DNA of 64,000 bases from an uncultured Opitutaceae bacterium (GTDB lineage: Bacteria > Verrucomicrobiota > Verrucomicrobiia > Opitutales > Opitutaceae), in NCBI GenBank assembly GCA_937902925.1, contig CALFNN010000081.1, positions 22,408-86,407 on the forward strand. Direction: 5' to 3'. How positions within the stretch are numbered: position 1 is the first letter of the stretch; each line of letters opens with the position of its first letter. Below, one piece after another: positions 9,267-18,453 of the stretch. The translations under genes and the position numbers were made by a program. The notes below the pieces were generated by a model, which did not search any database, was not told where the DNA came from, and saw only the letters and a program-made list of their open reading frames with translations.

Positions 9267-11675
9267 ATGCTCGCCGATCTCCGCTACGCCCTCCGCCAGC
9301 TCGCCAAATCCCCCGGCTTCACCGCCGTCGCCGTGCTCACCCTCGCCCTCGGCATCGGCGCCTGCACCGCGATCTTTTCCGTCGTCGACGGCGTGCTGCT
9401 CCGCCCGCTCGACTACGCGCAGCCCGACCGGATCGTCGTCGTGCGTTCGTCCGCACCGCCCGAGTTTCCCGAGTTCTCGGTGTCGCCGCCCGACTTCCTC
9501 GATTGGGAAAAGCAGGCCAGGTCCTTCTCGCACCTCGCCGCCGCCACCGGCGCCTCGCTCAATCTCACCGGCGACGGCGAGCCGCAGCGGCTGAACGGGA
9601 TCAAGGTCACCGCCCGCTATTTCGACGTCTACGGCGTCCAGCCCGCGCTCGGGCGCACGTTTCTTCCCGGGGAAGATGCGGCCGGAAAGAGTCACGTCGC
9701 CGTCCTGAGTTATCCGTGCTGGCAGCGCCTCTTTGCCGGCGCAACCGATGTCCTCGGGCGCGCCCTCCAGCTCAACGGCGAGCCTTACACCGTCGTCGGC
9801 GTTACCCCTCCGGGTTTTGGCGCCGCGAACAAAACCGACGCCTTTGTCCCGATGGCGTTCACCCCGGACGAAACCGCCAACGACAACCGCGGCGCGCACT
9901 ACGTCAGTGTCATCGGTCGGTTGAAGCCCGGGGTCACCGCCGCCCAGGCCGATGCCGAGCTCAAGCTCATCGCCGCCCGGCTTGCGCAACAATATCCCGA
10001 CTCGAACAAGGGCTGGACCGCATTCGCGCTGCCGCTGCTCGACTACAGCGTGCGCGACGTCCGCGTCGTGCTCTGGACGCTGCTCGGCGCCGTCGGCTGC
10101 GTGCTGCTCATCGCCTGCGCCAACATCGCCAATCTCCTCCTCGCCCGCGCCACCGCGCGCCATCGCGAGATCTCCATCCGCGCCGCGCTCGGCGCCGGCC
10201 GTGCCCGGCTCGTCCGCCAGCTGCTCACCGAGAGCGTCGTGCTCGCCCTCGCCGGCGGCGCCGCCGGCGTGCTCGTCTCCCGCTGGGGACTCGACGCGCT
10301 CCTCGCGCTCGCGCCCGCCAGCCTGCCGCGCACGGCCGACATCCATCTCGACGGCGGCGTGCTCGCGTTTTCGCTGCTGCTCAGCCTCGCGACCGGCATC
10401 CTGTTCGGGCTCGCGCCGGCGTGGCTCGCGGCGCGCACCGACGTCAACGAGGCCCTCAAGCAGGGCGCGCGCGGCACGACCGAGGGCGGCGGGCGCGGCC
10501 GGCTCCGCAGCACGCTCCTCGTGCTCGAGGTGGCGTTCGCCCTCGTGCTGCTCGCCAGCGCCGGCCTGCTCGTGCGCAGCTTCGGCCGGCTCGCGCACGT
10601 CGATCCCGGCTTCAACCCGGAAAACGCCACGCTGATCCGCCTCTCGCTGCCGGCGAAAAAATACGGCCAGCCCGCGCAGCAGGCCGCGTTCGCCGACGCG
10701 CTGCTTTCCCGCCTCTCCGCGCTGCCCGGCGTGCAGGCCGCCGGGCTCACCCACTCGATGCCGCTCGTCGGTGACTACAACCTCAGCTTCGAGATCCAGG
10801 GCCGCCCGGTCGCGCCGAGCGACCAGCCCAGCGCCAGCTACTACTCCGTCACGCCTGGCTATTTTCCCGCGATGGGCATCCGGCTCGTCCGCGGCCGGCT
10901 CTTCACCGCGCGCGACGATGCCAAGGCGCCGCGCGTCGCGATCGTCAACGAGGCCTTCGTGCGCCAGCATTTCCCGCACGAGGAAGTCCTCGGCCACCGC
11001 ATTTATATCACCAACACTGCTCGGACTCCCGAGTCGTGGCGCGAGATCGTCGGGGTCGTCGCCGATGTCACGCAATCCGGCGTCGATCGCGTCACGCCGG
11101 CGCAAACCTACGAGCCGTTCGCACAACAGCCCTTCGACTCGCTCAACGTCGTCGTGCGCACCAGCAGCTCGCCCGCGGCGCTGCTCGGTGCGCTGCGCCC
11201 CACCGTCTACAGCGTCGACAAGGACCAACCCGTCCGCGGCATCCAGCCGCTCGAGGAAATCATGGCGGCAAGCCTCTCGCGGCAACGGTTCGCGACGCTT
11301 CTCCTCGCGATCTTCTCGCTTGTCGCCCTCGTCATCGCCGCCGTTGGCATCTACGGCGTGATGGCCTACAATGTCACGCAGCGCACCGGCGAGATCGGCA
11401 TCCGGATGGCGCTGGGCGCCCAGCCGCGCGACGTGCTCGGCCTGATGTTCCGCCACGGCGCCCGGCTCGTCGGACTCGGCCTCGTGCTCGGCCTTGCCGG
11501 CACCCTCGCCACCGCCCGCGTGCTCGGCTCGCTGCTCTTCCACACCAGCACCCGCGACCCGCTCACGCTCGCCGCGATCACGCTGCTCCTCGGCGCCGTC
11601 GCCGCCCTCGCGTGCCTCATTCCCGCGCGCCGCGCCACCAGGGTCGACCCGATGACCGCCCTGCGCGCGGAATGA
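9267..11675 (+). CDS. ADOP-type duplicated ABC permease (802 aa)
   Basis: Full-length member starting MLADLRYALRQLAKSP; its helix 1 carries LGIGACT where the others have LGIGANT. First FtsX block ~270-395 with ARHREISIRAALGAG, helix ~415-435, second core, second FtsX block ~670-795 with TGEIGIRMALGAQ, and end RVDPMTALRAE. In the second core the motif YYSVTPGYFPAMGI is recognisable; equivalents occur in every family copy. The start follows inverted-repeat element 2 by 15 bases. Its function is inferred only from the family: a periplasm-facing mechanotransmitting permease that needs an ATPase supplied elsewhere. Confidence 0.92.
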   Translation: MLADLRYALRQLAKSPGFTAVAVLTLALGIGACTAIFSVVDGVLLRPLDYAQPDRIVVVRSSAPPEFPEFSVSPPDFLDWEKQARSFSHLAAATGASLNLTGDGEPQRLNGIKVTARYFDVYGVQPALGRTFLPGEDAAGKSHVAVLSYPCWQRLFAGATDVLGRALQLNGEPYTVVGVTPPGFGAANKTDAFVPMAFTPDETANDNRGAHYVSVIGRLKPGVTAAQADAELKLIAARLAQQYPDSNKGWTAFALPLLDYSVRDVRVVLWTLLGAVGCVLLIACANIANLLLARATARHREISIRAALGAGRARLVRQLLTESVVLALAGGAAGVLVSRWGLDALLALAPASLPRTADIHLDGGVLAFSLLLSLATGILFGLAPAWLAARTDVNEALKQGARGTTEGGGRGRLRSTLLVLEVAFALVLLASAGLLVRSFGRLAHVDPGFNPENATLIRLSLPAKKYGQPAQQAAFADALLSRLSALPGVQAAGLTHSMPLVGDYNLSFEIQGRPVAPSDQPSASYYSVTPGYFPAMGIRLVRGRLFTARDDAKAPRVAIVNEAFVRQHFPHEEVLGHRIYITNTARTPESWREIVGVVADVTQSGVDRVTPAQTYEPFAQQPFDSLNVVVRTSSSPAALLGALRPTVYSVDKDQPVRGIQPLEEIMAASLSRQRFATLLLAIFSLVALVIAAVGIYGVMAYNVTQRTGEIGIRMALGAQPRDVLGLMFRHGARLVGLGLVLGLAGTLATARVLGSLLFHTSTRDPLTLAAITLLLGAVAALACLIPARRATRVDPMTALRAE

Positions 11676-11762
11676 CCAATCCGTGGCGAGCATATCGAAC
11701 CAGCCATCTCCATCGCCCCGCCTGCCCGCCACCCGCCACTCACGGCTCGCTACTTTCCACCC

Positions 11763-14174
11763 ATGCACGACCTGCGCTACGCCCTCCGGGCCCTCACGAA
11801 GACGCCCGGCCTCTCGCTGGTCATCGTGCTCTCGCTCGGGCTCGGCATCGGGGCGAACACCACGATCTTTTCCTGGCTCAACGGCGCCATCTTCCGCCCG
11901 CTGCCGGGCGTGTCCGCCGACCTGCTCTGTGTCGAGGCGCGCGATGCCGCCGGCACCTATACCAACTCGTCGTGGCTCGAGTATCGGGATCTCGTCGGGC
12001 GGCTGCCGTCGTTCGCAAGCCTCGTCGCGCAGCGCCCGCGCGCGTTCTACCTCGGCGACAGCGAAAAGGGCGAGCGCATCTGGGGCGAATTGGTCTCGGG
12101 CAATTTCTTCGCCACGCTCGGCCTGCGCCCCGCGCTCGGCCGTTTCTTCCGGTCCGACGAGGCCGCGACCATCGGCGGCGCGCCCGTCGTGGTCATCTCG
12201 CATCGTTTCTGGCTGCGTCAGTTCGGCGGCCGGCCCGACGCGATCGGCCGGACGATCAAGCTCAACAACCGCACCCTCACCGTCGTCGGCGTGGCTCCCG
12301 CGGCCTTTGTCGGCGGATTGACCTCGCTGGCCTTCGAGGCCTGGGTGCCGCTCACCATGGCGACGGAGTTGACCCCCGCCACGAGCGAACTTTCGCACCG
12401 CGATAACCGCGGCTACATGCTGACCGGCACCCTCCAGCCCGGCATCGCGCGCGCGCAGGCGGAGGGCGAACTCGCCGCCGCCGCCCGCGCACTTGCCGCC
12501 GCGCATTTCGACACGAACGACGGCGTTCGCTTCGAACTTCTTCCGCTCTGGCGCAATCCCCGCGGCGGCGCGATCGTCAGCGGTGCGCTCGCCACGCTCC
12601 AGTTGTTCGCCGCGCTGGTGCTCGTCGTCGTCTGCGTCAACACCGCCAACCTCCTCCTCGCGCGCGCCAGCGTGCGCCGGCGCGAGATCGGCATCCGGCT
12701 CGCCTGCGGAGCCGGCGCCGGCCGCATCCTCCGCCAACTGCTCACCGAGAGCCTGTTGCTCGCACTCGCCGGCGCGGCCCTCGGTGTGGTCCTTGCGCTG
12801 TGGGGCGTCGACGCGCTCCGCCACGCGCCCGTGCCGACCAACCTGCCCGTGCGCCTGGACGCGGCGCTCGACTGGCGCGGACTGCTCTTCGCCGCCGGTG
12901 TCGCCATCGCCTGCGGCATCATTTTCGGCCTCGCTCCGGCGCTGCAACTCGCGCGCGCCGACGTGCAGCACGCGCTCCGCGGCGGCCGCGGCTCGCTCGC
13001 CGGTCGCAGCCGGTTGCGCGACGGACTCGTCGCGGCCGAGGTCGCGGTCGCGCTCGTCGTGCTCGTCCTCGCGGGGCTCTTCACGAAAAGTTTCCGCAAC
13101 GCCCAGGCGATCAACCCCGGCTACACCCCCGATCGCGTGCTGCTCGTCACCGTCGATCTGGTCGGGCGCGGCTATACGCGGCCGGCCATGCGTTCCTTTG
13201 TCCGCGACGCCCAGCTGCGCCTCGCCCGGCTGCCCGGCGTCGAGGCCGTGGCCGCCGCCAACCTCCTGCCGCTCGATATCCGCGGCGTGCCCCGGGAGTC
13301 CGTCACGATCGACGGCTCGCCCCGTCAGCCCGGCGATACCGCGCAAATCATGTATTTCAACGCCACGTCCGGCTACTTCGCCACGATGGGCATGCCGCTC
13401 CTCGCCGGCACCGACCTCGCGCCGCTCGACGAGCAGAAGCGCGCGCCGGACGCCGTCATCAACGAGGAAATGGCTCGCCGCTTCTGGCCCGGGATCTCGC
13501 CGCTCGGCCATCATCTCCGTCTCGACGGCACGGATTTCGAGGTCGTCGGGGTCGTCCGCAACGCAAAATACGAAAACCTCGCCGAGCGCCCGCAACCGGC
13601 CGCGTGGCCCAACGCGCGCAATATGTGGCTTTTCACGCCGGTGTTTCACCTCCGCATTCCCTCCGGCGACCCGCTGAAACTCCTGCCGGCGGTGCGCGAC
13701 GTCTTCCACACCCTCGACGCCGAGGTTTCGGTCTACGACGGCCGCTCGCTCGCCCAGCACATCGACAACAGCCTTTTCCTCCAGCGCACGCCCGCGCAGA
13801 TGCTCGGGATCCTCGGGCCCCTCGCCCTCGTCCTCGCGGCCATCGGCCTCTACTCGGTGCTCGCTTACTCGCTCGCGCAACGCACCCAGGAAATCGGCGT
13901 GCGCCTCACGCTTGGCGCCACCCCCGCGTCCATCATCGGACTGATGTTGCGCGAGGGCATGAAGGTGGTCCTCGCGGGCGCGGCGGCCGGCTGGATCGTG
14001 GCCTTCGGCTTCGGCTGGTGGTTCCGGCAAAAACTCGTCGGCGTGCCCGTGGGCGACCCGGCGATTTATGCGGGCGTGCCCGCGCTGCTGCTCGCGGTCG
14101 CCGCGCTCGCCTGCTGGCTCCCCTCCCGCCGCGCCGCGAAAGTCGACCCGATGACCGCCCTCCGCGCCGAATGA
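11763..14174 (+). CDS. ADOP-type duplicated ABC permease, divergent (803 aa)
   Basis: The most divergent of the array. It starts MHDLRYALRALTKTPGLSLV; helix 1 has LGIGANT, but the following region (NGAIFRPLPGVS) lacks the usual LP-Y/F-xxPD-L element. The first FtsX loop is VRRREIGIRLACGAG, the second TQEIGVRLTLGAT, and it ends KVDPMTALRAE. The second core includes an extra region AAWPNARNMWLFTPVF (about residues 616-631) not seen in the neighbours. The start was chosen by the family N-terminus and is preceded by CACCC, with no Shine-Dalgarno sequence. Its gap from the previous gene is 87 bases and holds no recognised element. Confidence 0.9.
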   Translation: MHDLRYALRALTKTPGLSLVIVLSLGLGIGANTTIFSWLNGAIFRPLPGVSADLLCVEARDAAGTYTNSSWLEYRDLVGRLPSFASLVAQRPRAFYLGDSEKGERIWGELVSGNFFATLGLRPALGRFFRSDEAATIGGAPVVVISHRFWLRQFGGRPDAIGRTIKLNNRTLTVVGVAPAAFVGGLTSLAFEAWVPLTMATELTPATSELSHRDNRGYMLTGTLQPGIARAQAEGELAAAARALAAAHFDTNDGVRFELLPLWRNPRGGAIVSGALATLQLFAALVLVVVCVNTANLLLARASVRRREIGIRLACGAGAGRILRQLLTESLLLALAGAALGVVLALWGVDALRHAPVPTNLPVRLDAALDWRGLLFAAGVAIACGIIFGLAPALQLARADVQHALRGGRGSLAGRSRLRDGLVAAEVAVALVVLVLAGLFTKSFRNAQAINPGYTPDRVLLVTVDLVGRGYTRPAMRSFVRDAQLRLARLPGVEAVAAANLLPLDIRGVPRESVTIDGSPRQPGDTAQIMYFNATSGYFATMGMPLLAGTDLAPLDEQKRAPDAVINEEMARRFWPGISPLGHHLRLDGTDFEVVGVVRNAKYENLAERPQPAAWPNARNMWLFTPVFHLRIPSGDPLKLLPAVRDVFHTLDAEVSVYDGRSLAQHIDNSLFLQRTPAQMLGILGPLALVLAAIGLYSVLAYSLAQRTQEIGVRLTLGATPASIIGLMLREGMKVVLAGAAAGWIVAFGFGWWFRQKLVGVPVGDPAIYAGVPALLLAVAALACWLPSRRAAKVDPMTALRAE

Positions 14175-14221
14175 TTTTCCACCACTGATAACGGACACCA
14201 CACCCAGTCGCACCAATCCTT

Positions 14222-16627
14222 ATGAAACTCGCCGTCCGTTCCCTCCTGAAATCGCCCGGCTTCACGCTGGTCGCCATCCTCACCATCGCCGTCGGCATCG
14301 CCGCCAACACCGCGCTGTTCTCCGTCTTCGACCGGCTCGTCCTCAATCCCACCACGCTGCCGCGCCCGTCCTCCCTCGTCGCGATCTGGGCCGTTAACAA
14401 CAACATCAACTTCGTCGCGCCGGCGGTGGCGTGGCAGCGCTACGAGGAAATTCGCACGCACGCCACGTCGTTCTCCTCGGTCGCCAACAGTGCCGGCGAC
14501 AACTTCACCCTCACCGGCAACGGCGATCCCTACCAGCTCAACGGCCTGCGCGTCACCGCCTCGTTCTTCCCGACGCTCGGCGTCGCACCCGCGCTCGGCC
14601 GCAACTTCACCCCGGAGGAGGACGTGCCCCACGGCCCCGCCGTCTGCATCCTCAGCCACGAGCTGTGGCAGACGCGCTTCGGCGGCCGCGCCTCGATCGT
14701 CGGCGAGGTCATCCAGCTCAACGGCCAGCCATGGCAGGTCGTCGGCGTGATGCCGCCGCAGCTCGGCAATCCTTTCGGGCAGACGGAAATTTTCGCCCCG
14801 CGCGTCTACGAGATCGGCGGCCTCACACCTGTGCAGGTGCAGAACGGCGCCGGTTACTCCCAGCCGATCGCCCGCCTCAAGCCCGGCGTTTCGCTCGCAC
14901 AGGCGACAGCGGAACTCGCCGCGCTCAGCCACGGTTACCACGACCAATTCGCCGGCCGGCTCGACGCCGACGTCGTCACCGAGCCGCGCGACTTCGTGGG
15001 CGCGCTCGTCGGCCCGCTCAAGCCGACGTTCTACACGCTGCTCGGCGCCGTGAGCTTCGTGCTGCTCATCGCCTGCGCCAACGTCGCCTCGCTCTTCCTC
15101 GGCCGCCTCACCGCGCGCCACCGGGAAATCGCCGTCCGCCAGTCGCTCGGCGCCACGCGCACCGCCATCGTCCGCCAGTTCCTCGCCGAGAGCGCGTTAT
15201 TCTCGGCGGTCGCCGGCGTGCTCGGCCTCGTGCTCTCGCTCTGGGCGCTCGCCGCCATCCAGTCCACGGTCAGCTCCCAGCTCCCGCCCGGCACGCAGCT
15301 CTCGCTCGACTGGCGCGCGCTCGTCTTCACGGGCGGCGTCACACTTGTCAGTGCGCTGCTCGTCGGACTCGTCCCCGCCTGGCAGGCATCGAGGTCGCAA
15401 CTTGTCGAGGTGCTGAAGGACAGCGCCCGCGGTTCCTCCAGCGCGCACGGCGGCCGGTTCCGCGCCTACCTCATCGTCGCCGAAGTCGCACTCTCGGTCG
15501 TGCTCCTCGTTGGCTCGAGCCTCCTGTTGATCAGCTTCCTGAAACTCCAGCGCACTCCCCCCGGCTTCGAGGCGAAGGGCGTCGCCGCGGCCTTCGTTTC
15601 CGTTCCCGGCAACCGCTACAAAACCAATCCCGCGCAGGCCGACTTTTTCCTCCGCGTCATCGAGCAGCTCCGCGCCAACCCCCGGGTGAAGGACGCCGCC
15701 GCGTCGCTCGGCCTGCCGCTGAACGGCTTCGGCGCGCTGTCGCCCTACAGCGTCGATGGCCGCCCGATCCTCCCGCTGCCGCGGCGCCCGCTCGCGGGGT
15801 TCCAAGTCGTGAGCGACGACTATTTCCGCCTGATGCACATCCCGCTCAAGGAAGGCCGGCCGTTCAACGCGCAGGACCGCGCCGGTGCCCCCGAGGCGTG
15901 CATCGTCAACGAGACGCTCGCCCGGCACTTGTTTCCCGGCGAGTCCGCGCTCGGCAAAGTTCTCCTCCACGGCCGCGACGCCGAGATCAAGACCCAGATC
16001 GTCGGCGTGATCGCCGACGTGAAGAGCGGCGGCATCAACGCACCGGTGCCCGAGGAAATCTACTACGCGATCCGCCAGCTCGGCCGCCCCGGCATGAGCG
16101 TGATGGCCAGGACCGACGGCGATGCCGCCGCCCTCCAGGCCGTGATCCGCTCCGCCGTGGCCGCAGTCGACCCGGACCAGCCGATCTCGTTTTTCCAGAC
16201 GCTCGAAACAGCGCTCGCGACGAGCCTCGGCGTGCAACGCATCGTCGCCTCGCTCACCGCGGTCTTCGCCGGCATCGCGCTCGTGCTCGCCGCCGTCGGA
16301 CTCTACTCGGTGCTCGCCTACGCCGTCATGCAGCGCACGGGCGAGATCGGCATCCGGATGGCGCTCGGCGCGCAACGCGGCCAGGTCGTCGGCCTCGTGA
16401 TGCGCAGCGGCCTGAAGCTCGTCGCCCTCGGCCTCGTCCTCGGCCTCGCCGCGGCGGCGGGCGTCGCGCACGCGATCCAGACCCTGCTCTTCAATGTCCA
16501 GCCGCTCGACCCGTTCGTCTACGCCGGCGTCGCCGTCGTGTTTGCCGCCGTCGCCATCTTCGCATGCCTGCTGCCGTCGCTGCGGGCCTCCCGCATCGAT
16601 CCGTTGGTGGCTCTACGATCGGAATAA
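14222..16627 (+). CDS. ADOP-type duplicated ABC permease (801 aa), sister of 6717-9140
   Basis: Starts MKLAVRSLLKSPGF, with a shorter N-terminus than the other copies (the MLADLR part is missing). Helix 1 carries VGIAANT. FtsX loops are ARHREIAVRQSLGAT and TGEIGIRMALGAQ; the end is RIDPLVALRSE, with SE instead of AE. Shared segments with the permease at 6717-9140 (VQVQNGAGY, LQRTPPGFE, NVQPLDP) make these two the closest pair in the window. This is the last gene of the uninterrupted permease run; the small-gene island of opposite orientation follows. Confidence 0.92.
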   Translation: MKLAVRSLLKSPGFTLVAILTIAVGIAANTALFSVFDRLVLNPTTLPRPSSLVAIWAVNNNINFVAPAVAWQRYEEIRTHATSFSSVANSAGDNFTLTGNGDPYQLNGLRVTASFFPTLGVAPALGRNFTPEEDVPHGPAVCILSHELWQTRFGGRASIVGEVIQLNGQPWQVVGVMPPQLGNPFGQTEIFAPRVYEIGGLTPVQVQNGAGYSQPIARLKPGVSLAQATAELAALSHGYHDQFAGRLDADVVTEPRDFVGALVGPLKPTFYTLLGAVSFVLLIACANVASLFLGRLTARHREIAVRQSLGATRTAIVRQFLAESALFSAVAGVLGLVLSLWALAAIQSTVSSQLPPGTQLSLDWRALVFTGGVTLVSALLVGLVPAWQASRSQLVEVLKDSARGSSSAHGGRFRAYLIVAEVALSVVLLVGSSLLLISFLKLQRTPPGFEAKGVAAAFVSVPGNRYKTNPAQADFFLRVIEQLRANPRVKDAAASLGLPLNGFGALSPYSVDGRPILPLPRRPLAGFQVVSDDYFRLMHIPLKEGRPFNAQDRAGAPEACIVNETLARHLFPGESALGKVLLHGRDAEIKTQIVGVIADVKSGGINAPVPEEIYYAIRQLGRPGMSVMARTDGDAAALQAVIRSAVAAVDPDQPISFFQTLETALATSLGVQRIVASLTAVFAGIALVLAAVGLYSVLAYAVMQRTGEIGIRMALGAQRGQVVGLVMRSGLKLVALGLVLGLAAAAGVAHAIQTLLFNVQPLDPFVYAGVAVVFAAVAIFACLLPSLRASRIDPLVALRSE

Positions 16628-16655
16628 ATCGCCCGGATTTATCAATGTTTCAGGT

Positions 16656-16681
16656 CAGCAACGTGCGAAGCGCGTTGGCTG
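16656..16681. terminator. hairpin between convergent genes
   Basis: The sequence CAGCAACGTG-CGAAG-CGCGTTGGCTG can fold into an imperfect stem (AACG/CGTT plus CAGC/GGCTG with one bulge) with a short loop. It lies 28 bases after the stop of a + strand permease and 18 bases beyond the stop of a - strand gene. That position fits a shared terminator, but no clear T-run follows on either strand. Confidence 0.35.
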
Positions 16682-16698
16682 TAGCGGCTGAACCTTCA

Positions 16699-17220
16699 TC
16701 AGTATTTCCTTTTCCCAGTCACTTCATCGAGTTCGTAAGTGATGCCAAATGGCCGCTCGTCAGGCTCCATTTTTTTGGCTGTCGGGGTCCTCCCCACGTA
16801 GGGAAACTCAAGTTCAACATCTTCCGGCATATCGAACCGCACCTTTCCTTTCAGTCTCACCTTGTCGGGAAATGTCGGTCCATTGGTGGAGAGCGGAAAG
16901 AAACGCCACAACTTCATGGCGTCCACCAAAGCCGCTTGAAATTGGGGAAACTTGGCGTGCAGAACGACGTCGGCGATCGAGCCATCTTTGAGCACAGTGA
17001 ATTCGAAATCCACGTCGCCGCCGACATGAGCGCGGCGCATTTCCAACGGAAACCCTGGCAATGGTAGCGAGTCGTAAAGCGGCACCGTCTCGATTCCCCG
17101 TTTTTCGTCGAACGCCACCATTACTCGAAAGGCGAAATTTGGCTGCCACATGGTCCTGGCCGGCAGCGCAGGGGAAAGCATACTAACGATGCCCACGACC
17201 AGCAGTGTTTTCGTTTTCAT
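16699..17220 (-). CDS. exported protein with TonB C-terminal-like domain
   Basis: A 173-residue protein with an N-terminal signal peptide (MKTKTLLVVGIVSMLSPALPA). Residues ~65-112 resemble the TonB C-terminal fold: GGDVDFEFTVLKDGSIADV, then FQAALVDAMKLWRFFP, matching the family pattern of G-x-V-x-V-x-F-x-V...G-x-V and an alanine-rich helix ending in W-R/K-F-P. There is no transmembrane anchor plus proline-rich spacer as in true TonB, so it may be a soluble periplasmic relative. It is the last (left-most) gene of a minus-strand island; upstream block A (17301-17359) sits 81 bases before its start. Confidence 0.55.
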   Translation of the reverse strand: MKTKTLLVVGIVSMLSPALPARTMWQPNFAFRVMVAFDEKRGIETVPLYDSLPLPGFPLEMRRAHVGGDVDFEFTVLKDGSIADVVLHAKFPQFQAALVDAMKLWRFFPLSTNGPTFPDKVRLKGKVRFDMPEDVELEFPYVGRTPTAKKMEPDERPFGITYELDEVTGKRKY

Positions 17221-17300
17221 AGTCTCTTTGAAGAACCGTGTTATTATGCTGGGCGCCTATTTGTGTCGGCCCGTTTCGAATCGACGTAAATAGGGTAAGC

Positions 17301-17359
17301 TTCCGGCCCGGCTCTCGTCGCAAGAGTGTCTGGCAACCGCACCCGCACGAGATAAATTC
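17301..17359 (-). repeat. upstream block, copy A
   Basis: A 59-base copy of a sequence repeated upstream of three genes in this island. It matches 19655-19715 at about 54 of 61 aligned positions (shared words TTCCGGCCCGGCTC, AGTGTC, AACCGCAC and GCACGAGATAAATTC). It lies ahead of the TonB-C-like gene. Further towards that gene both regions also share AATAACAC and CAAAGA just before the start codon. Confidence 0.75.
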
Positions 17360-17381
17360 CCGCCAGCGGTTACGCCCGGGG

Positions 17382-17681
17382 TCATTCCGTTTTTTCCAGC
17401 GCTTTCCGAATCCAGTTCGGATTCCGCCTGCAATCCAGCACCCGGAAAACGACGGCTTCGCCGGCGACCAGACGATAATAAACCGCAAAGGGAAACCGCT
17501 TGGCGAGCAGCCGATGGAAACCGAAGTGAACGCGATGAATGCCTGCATAGAGAACGAGCGAATCGATCTCCGAAAACAGACTGTCGAAAAAATAACTGCC
17601 GACACTATTTGCATGCCGGTCGTAAAATCGTCGGCCAGCCGCAAGGTCCTCCAATGCCGGCCGGAGAACCCTGACTTTCAT
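17382..17681 (-). CDS. ParE/RelE-family toxin of a toxin-antitoxin pair
   Basis: A 99-residue basic protein with the ParE-type layout: N-terminal strand MKVRVLRPALEDL, helices with GRRFYDR and SYFFDSLFSEI, then the strand-rich part FPFAVYYRLVAGEAVVFRVLDCRRNP, where the pattern Y-Y/F-x3-G/E...V-F-R-V-L-x-x-R-R-x-P is diagnostic. Family toxins inhibit gyrase or cleave mRNA. Its ATG overlaps the antitoxin stop by four bases (ATGA at 17678-17681), so the two are translated together with the antitoxin first. Confidence 0.85.
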   Translation of the reverse strand: MKVRVLRPALEDLAAGRRFYDRHANSVGSYFFDSLFSEIDSLVLYAGIHRVHFGFHRLLAKRFPFAVYYRLVAGEAVVFRVLDCRRNPNWIRKALEKTE

Positions 17682-17893
17682 TCGAACTGCTTCCGCAATT
17701 CCTTCTTCGCTTCGTCCCAGTCCAAGACTTCGATCCGTCCCGCCGCGAATTCAGTCTCGGTCTTGCGCAATTCATCCTCATGCCACGCCGGGCTGGCAAA
17801 CGCCTCGTCATCGGAGGCGAGGTCGCTCCATAAGGCCTCGATGATCTTCAGCTTCTCCTCCGACGGAAGTCTGCGGAGTTCAACGATGCTCAT
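17678..17893 (-). CDS. antitoxin of the addiction-module family (71 aa)
   Basis: A small acidic protein with the typical start of the 'putative addiction module component' antitoxins: MSIVELRRLPSEEKLKIIEALWSDL, with the L-S/P-x-E-E-K...E-x-L-W core. Residues 30-60 (SPAWHEDELRKTE) match the family's W-H-x-x-x-L-x3 segment, and the end has the D-W-x-x-A-K-K-x-L-R pattern that binds the toxin. It is paired with the downstream ParE-type toxin by an ATGA overlap. It is likely autoregulated as a TA complex, but no clear operator is visible in the 160 bases upstream. Confidence 0.85.
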   Translation of the reverse strand: MSIVELRRLPSEEKLKIIEALWSDLASDDEAFASPAWHEDELRKTETEFAAGRIEVLDWDEAKKELRKQFE

Positions 17894-18053
17894 ACGTCAA
17901 TCCTAGCCGGATCGACCTGCCCGGCAAGAGAGTTCCTCGGTAAAGCGGGCGAGCTCTCGTCTTCGAACGACGCGGTCCGGTCGGGCACAGAACGGTTGAC
18001 GACAATCGCCACCCCGGCACGCGCGTTGCCGGCGCTGGGGCGGGCGCCCGGAT

Positions 18054-18413
18054 TCATTTGTAGGGAAATCCCGGGCCCGGAAAAACTTCCAATGTCACGC
18101 CGCCATTTTTCGACACGATCTTGAACTCCTTTGCCTGGCCGCGCTCCGAAACGAGCAGGAGCCGGTCGTTTTTTTGCTCCCAGCGCCCCTTGGTCCCGCG
18201 AGCCATCCTTTCTTCTTCGGTATCCGAGTTCAGCATGGCTCCCGCATACTCCAGATAAGTCTGATCGGCGTTCAGTCTGAGACACGTTTCGTCGTCGATC
18301 CCAACGCTGCTGAACGTGCGAATGAGACTGCGATCGAAATCGCTCCGCGGCCCGACCGACGGCAATGAGCAACCGGCACAGGTCAACAACGAGAGAAATA
18401 CGATCATCTTCAT
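18054..18413 (-). CDS. small lipoprotein of unknown function (119 aa)
   Basis: It begins MKMIVFLSLLTCAGC, a lipoprotein signal with the acylated Cys at residue 15 (lipobox TCAGC, slightly off consensus). The mature part has the pattern of a small beta-barrel 'lipocalin-like' sensor lipoprotein: INADQTYLEY-like strand (LNADQTYLEYAG), GRWEQKNDRLLLV, then two short strands. No family is assigned. It stands alone between a toxin-antitoxin pair and a long gene-free stretch; a perfect hairpin lies just before its start. Confidence 0.6.
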   Translation of the reverse strand: MKMIVFLSLLTCAGCSLPSVGPRSDFDRSLIRTFSSVGIDDETCLRLNADQTYLEYAGAMLNSDTEEERMARGTKGRWEQKNDRLLLVSERGQAKEFKIVSKNGGVTLEVFPGPGFPYK

Positions 18414-18435
18414 GGCCCGATGTTAAGATGCGAGC

Positions 18436-18453
18436 CGCGCGCCCTGGCGCGCG
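18436..18453. other. strong hairpin in the 5' region of the 18054-18413 gene
   Basis: CGCGCGCC-CT-GGCGCGCG is a perfect 8-base stem with a 2-base loop, centred about 30 bases before the lipoprotein ATG on the minus strand. It would sit in the 5' untranslated RNA if transcription starts upstream. It may influence translation or mRNA stability; this is position-based inference. Confidence 0.5.

Noticed and set aside
9255..14216. Very long minus-strand open frame (over 1600 codons) opposite two permease genes
   Set aside because: It is an antisense shadow of high-GC codon use: rich in Arg, Gly, Glu and Ala with no domain, while the + strand frames show clear conserved permease domains. The same holds for the long antisense frames opposite 1694-6675 and 21977-24373.
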